Origin: Pseudoalteromonas sp. XMcav2-N
Lineage (GTDB): Bacteria > Pseudomonadota > Gammaproteobacteria > Enterobacterales > Alteromonadaceae
Reading direction: 5' to 3'
Length of the DNA stretch: 64,000 nt
Assembly (NCBI RefSeq): GCF_024124545.1
Contig: NZ_JAMXSF010000008.1
Location: 1 to 64,000, forward strand
The first letter of the stretch is position 1, and every line of letters begins with the position of its first letter. The notes beneath the pieces were generated by a model. It searched no databases. It was not told where the DNA came from and saw only the letters and a list, made by a program, of their open reading frames with translations. Both the position numbers and the translations under genes were made by a program. This document shows positions 26,688 to 33,800 of the stretch, piece after piece.

Positions 26688-28058
26688 ATGAAATTAATGC
26701 AAACATTGAGTGTTTTAGCATGCATGCCTACCCTAGCTCTTGCATCACAATTACCCACAGATGCACTGTATCACCTTAGCACAGGAGCCAAAGTCACAGC
26801 TCAGTCGTCAACACTGGACATGACACCCAAAACACACTTATTTAACTCGGTTATACGTGCGGCCCAGGCAGATACCCCTGCAGCCAGTACCATCACCCCC
26901 ATGTGTCAGACTTTGTCACTCAACACCGTTTACCCTTTCGGCGGTATGACGGTAGGACAGAAACCTTGTTTTCACTTTGAAGTCACAGAGCCTGGTAAAA
27001 CGACAGCGTTTCTATTCGGTCAGTCAGCCGACACCAATATTAATCTCAGCATAGTGCGTCACAACCCGGACAATACCTTTACCCTGATGGCCAATTCTGC
27101 CAATGCAGCGAATGCCGATGAGTTGGCCGCCGCTCTGACGGAGCCTGGTCATTACTATTGGCTGATGGATGTGATAGCAACGGATAGCTCCGATATCAAG
27201 TTTGGCGCCATATCATCTACTCAGGCTCAGCTTGACGACTTTGAAGCGAATGACTCAATTGCGACTGTCACCATGTTGCCCGACAAACAAAACCGTGTGA
27301 AAGGAAACATAGACAACGTATTCGACTACGACTATTTCGCCTTCACCGCCGTACGAGGCCAGGACCTCATTGTAAAACTCGAGGACGAAGCGAAAACGGA
27401 TGAGTTTGTACTGGAAATATACAATGGTGGTAACTGGCAACCCGTCGCCGTAAACAAAGCCGAGACTATTTCTCAGCTGCAGGAAAACCAAAGTGTTGTA
27501 GTTCGGGTGAGCGGCAACCCAAATCTACAAAATAACCCGGCTAATCAATATACTCTCGTATTGGGCTCCGTGGTTGCGTCGTTTTCCCATGACTCGGTCA
27601 GTGGCGAACATGGGGTAGAGCGGATCCCATATTCAGCATTTAAAGCCCCCTACCTGACCACTCAGGCATACCGGGATCTGAACTGGACAGTCACGTTGAA
27701 TGACTCCAAAGGCCACCCTGTCGAAGGCGCTGAAGCCACGTTTAAGCTGATCCGAGATTTTGACTCAATTGATGACGTCAGAAACCCATATGAAGATTTT
27801 GTCGTAACATCTGATGCAAATGGTAAAGCATCTGGTGGTGTTAACTTAGGCCGTTGCTTTAGTGATTACACCGTAGAGCACTCGTCATACAGCATGGGCT
27901 ACAGAAATACCTGGCGCACAGACTTCCTGGTCGGTGCATGGCGGATTGAAATCGATTCTTATGAAGAGAAAGTCATTGGCATCGGTGGTACTCAGCACCC
28001 ATATGTCTACATTGGTCACTTGTGTGATCAGGATTTAGTATCGAGCACTCGTAATTAA
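26688..28058 (+). CDS. Secreted protein with prepeptidase C-terminal-like (PPC) domain
   Basis: 456 residues. Signal peptide MKLMQTLSVLACMPTLALA. In the middle, DDFEANDSIATVTML and GNIDNVFDYDYFAFTAVRGQ match the PPC domain pattern often found on secreted peptidases, but no peptidase active site is seen. The C-terminal 120 residues (WTVTLNDSKGHPVEGAEATF) look like an Ig-type beta sandwich with two Cys (GRCFSDY, HLCDQ). ATG 26688 has aaagga; the frame opens at 26613 without support. Probably an extracellular binding protein; function unknown. Confidence 0.75.
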   Translation: MKLMQTLSVLACMPTLALASQLPTDALYHLSTGAKVTAQSSTLDMTPKTHLFNSVIRAAQADTPAASTITPMCQTLSLNTVYPFGGMTVGQKPCFHFEVTEPGKTTAFLFGQSADTNINLSIVRHNPDNTFTLMANSANAANADELAAALTEPGHYYWLMDVIATDSSDIKFGAISSTQAQLDDFEANDSIATVTMLPDKQNRVKGNIDNVFDYDYFAFTAVRGQDLIVKLEDEAKTDEFVLEIYNGGNWQPVAVNKAETISQLQENQSVVVRVSGNPNLQNNPANQYTLVLGSVVASFSHDSVSGEHGVERIPYSAFKAPYLTTQAYRDLNWTVTLNDSKGHPVEGAEATFKLIRDFDSIDDVRNPYEDFVVTSDANGKASGGVNLGRCFSDYTVEHSSYSMGYRNTWRTDFLVGAWRIEIDSYEEKVIGIGGTQHPYVYIGHLCDQDLVSSTRN

Positions 28059-28068
28059 TCCACATCAA

Positions 28069-28092
28069 AACAGGCCAGTCTGCTGGCCTGTT
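28069..28092. terminator. Convergent terminator hairpin
   Basis: aacaggccag (28069-28078) pairs perfectly with ctggcctgtt (28083-28092), 4-nt loop tctg. It lies between the convergent PPC protein gene and the gene at 28108. Confidence 0.8.
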
Positions 28093-28107
28093 CCGTATCA
28101 AAAGCAG

Positions 28108-28845
28108 TTATAGCTGTCTGGCATTGCGCTGCAACTGACCACCAATACTATCTACGAGTGTAAACTGGTTAAGTCTCGCATCACCCAGTTTAACTTGCGC
28201 GTCACTCTGGCTACTTTCTTCCATCAGCGCTTTAAAGTCGATAATGTCGGCAAAGTTGCTGCGATTAATATCGTATTTGGCCCAGTAGTCCCCACTTTCA
28301 TTGGGGCCTTTAAGCAACTCAATCCCTTCCATCATTGTATCCTGAAAGGTTTTTGCCAAAGCCACGAGCTCTTCGTTTTCATTCAGCTTCTCTTCGAGCA
28401 GTTGCTTTTCACTGTCTGTCAGGTCATCACCGCTGACCACCAGAGCCCCGTCTTCATTGACGGAAAAGCCCCAGTCTTTGTCACTCAGCCCCGGAGATAG
28501 TTGCTCAATTTCCTTAGTCACTTTGGCAAACTCAGCACTCATATCCTCTGCAATTTTAGGGATCGAAACAGCAAACAATAGTCCAGTTGCAGCATCCATT
28601 CGCTCACTGTATTGCTCTGGTGTTTCTTGGTTTTCCGATGAGGTGATAGCCAGAGGCCGATCATAAACGAGTGCCGGTGATGGTGCTTGTGCGCCGTGAT
28701 ATACATCTTTGGCAAGTGTGCTTTGTGCTGAGTCGGGTGAGCTGGAAACGGGCTGTTTTGCGTCTTCAAGGTTACCTGAAGAGGCCACCTTGCTTTGCAG
28801 ATCAAGTTGCGCTGCAGGCCCGCCACTGTGCGTGTTCACTTTCAT
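28108..28845 (-). CDS. Hypothetical acidic cytoplasmic protein
   Basis: 245 residues; not recognised. No signal peptide or membrane segment. Residues 1-75 are low-complexity, rich in Ser, Pro, Gln; the rest is helical and acidic (LTDSEKQLLEEKLNENEEL, then FADIIDFKALMEESS). ATG 28845 has aagga. The Ser/Gln-rich head followed by a helical domain resembles secretion-substrate or flagella-associated proteins, but no motif confirms that. Confidence 0.68.
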   Translation of the reverse strand: MKVNTHSGGPAAQLDLQSKVASSGNLEDAKQPVSSSPDSAQSTLAKDVYHGAQAPSPALVYDRPLAITSSENQETPEQYSERMDAATGLLFAVSIPKIAEDMSAEFAKVTKEIEQLSPGLSDKDWGFSVNEDGALVVSGDDLTDSEKQLLEEKLNENEELVALAKTFQDTMMEGIELLKGPNESGDYWAKYDINRSNFADIIDFKALMEESSQSDAQVKLGDARLNQFTLVDSIGGQLQRNARQL

Positions 28846-29142
28846 GCTATTTTCCTTATAGATGTCTTAACTTGTCGCTTAAACCAAACGCTTAAACTAA
28901 CAACAATGGCTTACATTATAATCGTAATCGACCCATAACCGTTAAACTTTAGTACTAAATGACGATATAAATGCAAATTGAGTCCTTAGCCCCAAAATCG
29001 GTGATGTTTAATTGATATATGCGCGTACACAGCGTCAAACTCAGGCTAAAGTAAAAGTTTGTAAACATTAACGGTACATTAAACCTAAACTAACATATAG
29101 GGTCTACGCTGAAAAGGAAATAACAAAAAAGGACCTAACATT
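28846..29142. other. Divergent promoter region
   Basis: No gene seen. It serves the gene at 28845 (minus) and exbD (plus). It contains the 12-bp palindrome tttagtactaaa at 28948-28959; a 19-nt stretch around it recurs with one change near 46452 upstream of the cytochrome b561 gene. Confidence 0.45.
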
Positions 29143-29544
29143 ATGACTAAATCCGCACATCATTCTGGCACTTCTGACGTAACCGTAGACATGAACCCCA
29201 TGTTGGATATTGTCTTTATTTTACTGATCTTCTTTATCGTTACCGCAAGTTTTATGCGGGAAACTGCCCTGCCAATCAATCGAACCGATCAGGCCGTAAC
29301 CTCAATTGTGCCGAGCCTGACACCCGTCTTTACAATTGACGCAAAAAACCAGATTTATCTAAACAACAGAAAAATCGATATAGATACTGTCAGTATCAAT
29401 ATTGCCCGTCTTGGTGCGCAAGGCGAACTTACCAGTATCAGTCTTCGCGCACACCCGGATAGTCAGCATGCAACGCTGGTCGGTGTCCTCGATGCCATCA
29501 AAGCACAAACCTCAGCACCTGTGTCTTTGGGTGACACTCTCTAG
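29143..29544 (+). CDS. ExbD/TolR-family protein (orphan)
   Basis: 133 residues. N-terminal cytoplasmic tail, one membrane helix (MLDIVFILLIFFIVTASF, about 20-37) with the conserved Asp of ExbD in VDMNPMLDIVFIL, then a periplasmic domain. ExbD works with ExbB to use proton flow to energise TonB or other machines. Neither exbB nor tonB is adjacent, which is unusual. ATG 29143 has aaaggac. A strong hairpin terminator follows. Confidence 0.9.
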   Translation: MTKSAHHSGTSDVTVDMNPMLDIVFILLIFFIVTASFMRETALPINRTDQAVTSIVPSLTPVFTIDAKNQIYLNNRKIDIDTVSINIARLGAQGELTSISLRAHPDSQHATLVGVLDAIKAQTSAPVSLGDTL

Positions 29545-29571
29545 TAAGTAAAATTCTATAGTAAATAGCGC

Positions 29572-29602
29572 AGCCAGACCCGGGACTATACCGGGTCTGG
29601 CT
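29572..29602. terminator. Convergent terminator hairpin after exbD
   Basis: agccagacccgg (29572-29583) pairs perfectly over 12 bp with ccgggtctggct (29591-29602), 7-nt loop. It reaches the stop of the convergent binding-protein gene and may serve both. Confidence 0.8.
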
Positions 29603-30360
29603 TAGTGTTTTGCAACCTGAATATAGTCAAACCATTTTTGCTGTATCCCAGCTAACTTGCCGTTACTGCTGATGGTCGAAAACGCATCACGGTAGCGGGC
29701 AACCAGCTCAGGGTCAGAGGCAATGTTGAAGGCAATACTGAGGTTTGTATTGAGCTCTGTCAGCTCCGCAACTTTGGCCAGGGTATTGAAATCCATACCT
29801 GCCTTGTTCGCTCGTTGCCAGATGGTTTGCTCAGTCCCGACCACCAGGTCAAGGCGATCTTTTTCCAACATCCGCAGCAGCTGATCTTCATAACTGAGTG
29901 GTTTAAGATGAGAAAACTGACGTTTCGCCAGATACTGAGCAACATTAGAGCCTCTCAGAACCGCCACCCGATGATTTTTAAGTAACATCAGCGAGTCAGA
30001 TTGCGCGGGAAAGCGTCGAGCCAGACCCCATAAATAGATTGGATCCGTTTTGACTTCACCAATCCAGTGAAAATAGGGACTTCTGGCTTCGGTGTGAACT
30101 ATCGAATAGATCAGTGTATTTTTTGTCATCACGGCTGTTTGGTAGGCACGCGCCCAGGGCATCACGCTAATATCGGGTATATCACCGGCCTGCTTGCACA
30201 GCGCGTGAACGACTTCAGTCATAAACCCACCTAAACTGCCATCTTCATTTTTGATTTGGTAAGGGTATAAATATTCGGTGACGACCTGCACTGTTGCCGC
30301 TTTGACGGGTGATATTATGGACAGCCAGATCACCACACCCATACATGCAAAAAGTTTCAC
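29602..30360 (-). CDS. Periplasmic solute-binding protein (SBP family 3)
   Basis: 252 residues with signal peptide (MKLFACMGVVIWLSIISPVKA). The mature part follows the amino-acid-binding protein fold: VVTEYLYPYQIKNEDGSLGGFMTEVV, ISVMPWARAY, VAVLRGSN, LDLVVGTEQ and C-terminal LAGIQQKWFDYI. No ABC transporter genes are adjacent, as in many marine bacteria where such proteins act alone or as sensors. GTG 30360 is the start, with ATG 30342 as an alternative. The ligand is unknown. Confidence 0.83.
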   Translation of the reverse strand: MKLFACMGVVIWLSIISPVKAATVQVVTEYLYPYQIKNEDGSLGGFMTEVVHALCKQAGDIPDISVMPWARAYQTAVMTKNTLIYSIVHTEARSPYFHWIGEVKTDPIYLWGLARRFPAQSDSLMLLKNHRVAVLRGSNVAQYLAKRQFSHLKPLSYEDQLLRMLEKDRLDLVVGTEQTIWQRANKAGMDFNTLAKVAELTELNTNLSIAFNIASDPELVARYRDAFSTISSNGKLAGIQQKWFDYIQVAKH

Positions 30361-30480
30361 GACGCCCCCGGTACCACACTGACCTTACTGTTAGTCTAGG
30401 GGGGACACCTATAATTGCAAATAACCCAACAAAATTAGATATGCCATATGAAGTGTCCGCGCATTGACGAAATAGCCAGG

Positions 30481-30867
30481 CTATTTTATTTTCTTCCAGA
30501 TCTCCCGCTCCACAAACTTGCCATTTTCATACAATTCATGGTGCCACAGCTCCCCTTCAACCTTATAGGTAAAGGCCATCTTCCTGCCTAACAGGGAGCT
30601 GACATTGCCATATTCATAGGTCTCAATAAACTGGTTACCTCTGAGCACGTAGGTGCCCCCGCCCGCATATTTAAATTTCCCCTCGCTCTGGGTGATGTAA
30701 CTGTGGTGAGTGGGTGTGATCAGTTTAACCGAAGTTAACTCGGGCGCCTTGGCAGAGACGATACCCGATTCTGTTGCATACTGTCCTTCAACGAATTCCC
30801 AACTACCCAACAAAGGATTGGCCATCGCTGTACCACTCAGTAGTGCGGTAAAAATAAGAGATTTCAT
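30481..30867 (-). CDS. Small secreted protein, lipocalin-like pattern
   Basis: 128 residues with signal peptide MKSLIFTALLSGTAMA. The mature part begins LLGSWEFVEGQY and continues in short strands (GGTYVLRGNQFIETYEYG, FTYKVEGELWHHELYENG), which resembles single-domain lipocalin-type proteins. No exact family recognised. ATG 30867 has aagga. A short palindrome (30470-30486) overlaps the stop and may end the transcript. Confidence 0.68.
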   Translation of the reverse strand: MKSLIFTALLSGTAMANPLLGSWEFVEGQYATESGIVSAKAPELTSVKLITPTHHSYITQSEGKFKYAGGGTYVLRGNQFIETYEYGNVSSLLGRKMAFTYKVEGELWHHELYENGKFVEREIWKKIK

Positions 30868-30941
30868 TTAAGTTCCTTGAATAACGAAGTGTCCTTAGGA
30901 GTGTTACATACTCATCGTAGAAAAACAGTTGAGGATCTCTC

Positions 30942-31061
30942 ATGTCGGTACACGTTAAAGATGTTGAACACAATTACCCCGGATGTATTCAGGATCCCAC
31001 AGGGAATGTATGTTTTTCGTACAACAATGAAATAACCTTGTTGGCTATCGGGTCTTCTTGA
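30942..31061 (+). CDS. Possible 39-residue protein
   Basis: An open frame from ATG 30942 to TGA 31059-31061, with gaggat 10 bp upstream. The product contains two Cys (PGCIQDPTGNVCFSY) and no signal peptide. It lies in the gap before the spondin-domain gene. It may be a small gene or chance; only the ribosome-site-like element and balanced composition support it. Confidence 0.25.
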   Translation: MSVHVKDVEHNYPGCIQDPTGNVCFSYNNEITLLAIGSS

Positions 31062-31092
31062 CAACATCCTGACTCATCAACACGAGGCCAAT

Positions 31093-31914
31093 ATGAACAT
31101 AGCAAGTATACCATTCTACGCTTTTGTATTATTTACTCTGAGTGCTTGTGGTGGAGGGGGGGGGGGTGAACCATCCAGCACCAGTAACACGGTAAACACA
31201 GAGGCCAGTGATACGACCAGCACAAATACGCAAAATAACACGGATACAAGCTCAGACTCAGACATCAGCGGCAATGACAGCACAGATGCCAATAATGGTG
31301 ATCAGGCTGCAGAAACCGTGACTTATCAACTCACATTTACCCGGACCTGGGAGTCCGACAATTTTCCCACCAACTTCCCGGGTAATTCGCACTTTTCTCC
31401 TTTGGTCGGACTCACCCATAATCAAGATGGGTTTATCTTTAAACCTAGCACCACGGCCTCTGCCGGTATGATCAGCATGGCTGAAACAGGATCTAAGACC
31501 GCACTAAAAGACGAAATCAGTACCATTCAGAACGCAGGACATTCAAATTATCTCATTGATGAATCAGGCGTCTCAGGCAGTGCCAAAAGCGTCACATTTA
31601 CCTTTGAGGCCAGTCAGCAATTCCCTCTGTTGAGCGTCGTTTCCATGGTTGCCCCGAGTCCGGACTGGTTTATAGGCCTCGAAAGCTTCCCTCTGTTTAC
31701 AGACAACCAGTGGATTGACAGTCAGACCATTCAGCTTAAGGTGTATGATGCAGGCAGCGACAGCGGACCGCGTTTCAGTTCAACGAACCAGGCTACCAGC
31801 CCCGCGGAGCCGATTATGTTACTTACCAGCGACCCCAGTGACAGCGATTTTTCACAAGGGGTGCATGCCCAGTCAGGTGACTACATAGGTATGATAGAAA
31901 TAAAGCGCCTGTAA
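31093..31914 (+). CDS. Spondin-domain lipoprotein
   Basis: 273 residues. Signal with lipobox LSAC (Cys near residue 19) followed by a run of glycines, then a Thr/Ser/Asn/Asp-rich linker of about 50 residues. The C-terminal domain matches Spondin_N: YQLTFTRTWESDNFP, SHFSPLVGLTHNQDG, SPDWFIGLESFPL and YDAGSDSGPRF. It should sit on the outer membrane facing the periplasm or surface. The glycine run is encoded by eleven consecutive G (31156-31166), a site prone to slippage. ATG 31093 has gagg. The function of bacterial spondin domains is poorly known; adhesion or matrix binding is plausible. Confidence 0.86.
   Translation: MNIASIPFYAFVLFTLSACGGGGGGEPSSTSNTVNTEASDTTSTNTQNNTDTSSDSDISGNDSTDANNGDQAAETVTYQLTFTRTWESDNFPTNFPGNSHFSPLVGLTHNQDGFIFKPSTTASAGMISMAETGSKTALKDEISTIQNAGHSNYLIDESGVSGSAKSVTFTFEASQQFPLLSVVSMVAPSPDWFIGLESFPLFTDNQWIDSQTIQLKVYDAGSDSGPRFSSTNQATSPAEPIMLLTSDPSDSDFSQGVHAQSGDYIGMIEIKRL
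31156..31166 (+). repeat. G11 homopolymer inside a lipoprotein gene
   Basis: Eleven G in a row within codons 22-25 of the spondin-domain gene, just after the lipobox Cys. A change of one or two would shift the frame and end translation early. Confidence 0.95.
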
Positions 31915-32135
31915 TTGTGTTCGTCTTCCACCTGCCAGCTCAGGGTCAGCGCTAAATCAAGCGTTGACTCCCTCACTTCAAGCATAGCCAATGGAAAAAG
32001 TTAACCTTTAAATTCAATATCTTAAATTGACACCTTCGCCTCTTCTGAATCTTATACTTGTGTTTCCTTATCGATCAGGACACTCGCCTGCAAAGCGGCT
32101 GATATAACCGGAATAAAACAACAAGAGGCAAAGCT

Positions 32136-33350
32136 ATGAAATTTCCTTCAATGATGATTTGTACCGCCTGTCTGATGCTAAGTGGCTGCGGCAGTGATAA
32201 TAACGTGACCCATTCCTCAAAGCCTAAGTCGGCTGATATGCCCGTCACGCTCAGTGATTCCATTCAACCTATTCAGTTTGATATCCATGCCGATTATCAA
32301 AGCTTGCTTGATCAGGTCGTTGAGGCAGGATTAACTGGCATATCGGTTTATATAGATACACCTGGGTGGTCTTCAACTTACACCAGTGGCCTGGCCAATA
32401 AAGATACCAATGAACCACTCAAACCGACACATTTGTTCCGCATTGCCAGTAATACTAAGAGCTTTGTCTCGACGCTGGCACATCTCATGGCCCAGCAAGG
32501 CCAGCTCGACCTTGACAGCCCTATCAACACTTACCTGCCCGAAGAGATTAACGCTCGTTTACCTAATACCAGTACCATCAGGGTCCGTCATCTGCTGCGT
32601 CATACTAGCGGCCTGAAGGACTATCTGAGTGTTCCGCAGTTCTGGCATAAAATCAAAGCAGAGCCCAATCATGATTGGCAAGCCACTGAAATGTTGAGCT
32701 ATATTTATGATGAGCCAGCACTGTTTGAAGTCGATAGTCGTTTCGACTACTCCAACACAAACTACCTGTTGCTGGGAATAATATTGGATGACTTACTGGG
32801 CTACGATCTTGCTATTGCGATTCGCCAGCAGATCCTGGAGCCACTGGGGATGACCGAAACCTATTACTATCAGAGGGAAGCTTTGGGTGACGAACTGGTA
32901 CATGGCTATGAAATGGAAGAGGACGGCCTCACTAGCTACCGCCACATCAAGCTGGGGTATCGCGCTGCAGATGGGGGAATGGTGAGCACACCAAAAGATC
33001 TTAGCTTGTTTTTCAGCGCCTTTGGTAAAACCCAGGCACCGTTTAACGCGGCGATTAAAACGCAAATGCTCGAAAACCTGAACACCATGGATGCAACCAG
33101 GGAGTACGGTGCCGGGATTGTGCGCAAAACAGAAGAAAGCACTTTTTCGTCTTTGTCAGGTAAAGTGGCTTATATGCATGGCGGTTACAACAATGGCTAT
33201 ATATCAAGAAGCTATTATTACCCGAAAGAAGACGTCAGCATCAGCATATTCTACAACCGCGTATTTAACCGCCAAACAGAACAAGACAAGCACAATATGG
33301 TTAACGCGTTTCGCGAAGCACTGCGAGCCAAAGTCTTTAATGAACTCTAA
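32136..33350 (+). CDS. Serine hydrolase lipoprotein (class C beta-lactamase-like)
   Basis: 404 residues. Lipobox LSGC with Cys18. The penicillin-binding/beta-lactamase fold shows S105-N-T-K108 (SxxK nucleophile), Y205-S-N (YxN) and HGG in MHGGYNNGY in place of KTG. HxG in the third motif is more common in esterases and D-peptidases than in true beta-lactamases. It should act in the periplasm on peptidoglycan-type peptides, D-amino-acid peptides or esters. ATG 32136 has agagg. A hairpin follows at 33359-33382. Confidence 0.87.
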   Translation: MKFPSMMICTACLMLSGCGSDNNVTHSSKPKSADMPVTLSDSIQPIQFDIHADYQSLLDQVVEAGLTGISVYIDTPGWSSTYTSGLANKDTNEPLKPTHLFRIASNTKSFVSTLAHLMAQQGQLDLDSPINTYLPEEINARLPNTSTIRVRHLLRHTSGLKDYLSVPQFWHKIKAEPNHDWQATEMLSYIYDEPALFEVDSRFDYSNTNYLLLGIILDDLLGYDLAIAIRQQILEPLGMTETYYYQREALGDELVHGYEMEEDGLTSYRHIKLGYRAADGGMVSTPKDLSLFFSAFGKTQAPFNAAIKTQMLENLNTMDATREYGAGIVRKTEESTFSSLSGKVAYMHGGYNNGYISRSYYYPKEDVSISIFYNRVFNRQTEQDKHNMVNAFREALRAKVFNEL

Positions 33351-33358
33351 TCATGGTC

Positions 33359-33382
33359 TCAGCCGGTGGTCATACCGGCTGA
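33359..33382 (+). terminator. Hairpin after the serine hydrolase gene
   Basis: tcagccggt (33359-33367) pairs perfectly with accggctga (33374-33382), 6-nt loop; T-rich sequence (gttttatt) follows some 8 bp on. Likely terminator. Confidence 0.65.
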
Positions 33383-33438
33383 AGCTCACTGTTTTATTAA
33401 ACAGGCTAACCAGTGATCTCAAGAGAGGTACCCCGACC

Positions 33439-33714
33439 CTACTCTGGGAATGGGAATGGGCATGGGTAGCGAGTCGCTTCTTTTAACACATTAGTATTAT
33501 TGTCATAATCCTGGTTTTCGATCGCCCCGCTGTTTGACATGTTAATCAGCTCTCGCTTTTGTGCAGGTTCTTTGAATTCGGCAATGGCCAGATAACACTT
33601 AAGGTCAGGGCGTTGCAAAAGTCCTGAGCAGGCTTTGTTAAACGCTTTACAGGTACTAATCCGGATTTGTGCAAAAAAAACTGTACGCAGGATTACAACG
33701 CGCCCAGGCAACAT
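33439..33714 (-). CDS. Doubtful hypothetical protein
   Basis: An open frame of 91 residues in the 450-bp gap between the serine hydrolase and GH20 genes. The C-terminal two thirds look protein-like (KCYLAIAEFKEPAQKRELIN, three Cys in the frame), but the N terminus does not read as a signal or a normal start, and no ribosome site is clear. It could be a small secreted protein with a misread start, a remnant, or chance. Otherwise the gap holds only the hairpin and the GH20 promoter area. Confidence 0.25.
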   Translation of the reverse strand: MLPGRVVILRTVFFAQIRISTCKAFNKACSGLLQRPDLKCYLAIAEFKEPAQKRELINMSNSGAIENQDYDNNTNVLKEATRYPCPFPFPE

Positions 33715-33800
33715 TATCTGACTGATTGAAAATCTCTCATTTGCACTGTTCCCATAAACACGATTTTATAGACCTCTTTTTGCTCGATGTTTTCAGGGAC

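Noticed and set aside
32136-33350. True class C beta-lactamase
   Set aside because: SxxK and YxN are present, but the third motif is HGG and the protein is a lipoprotein; esterase or peptidase more likely.
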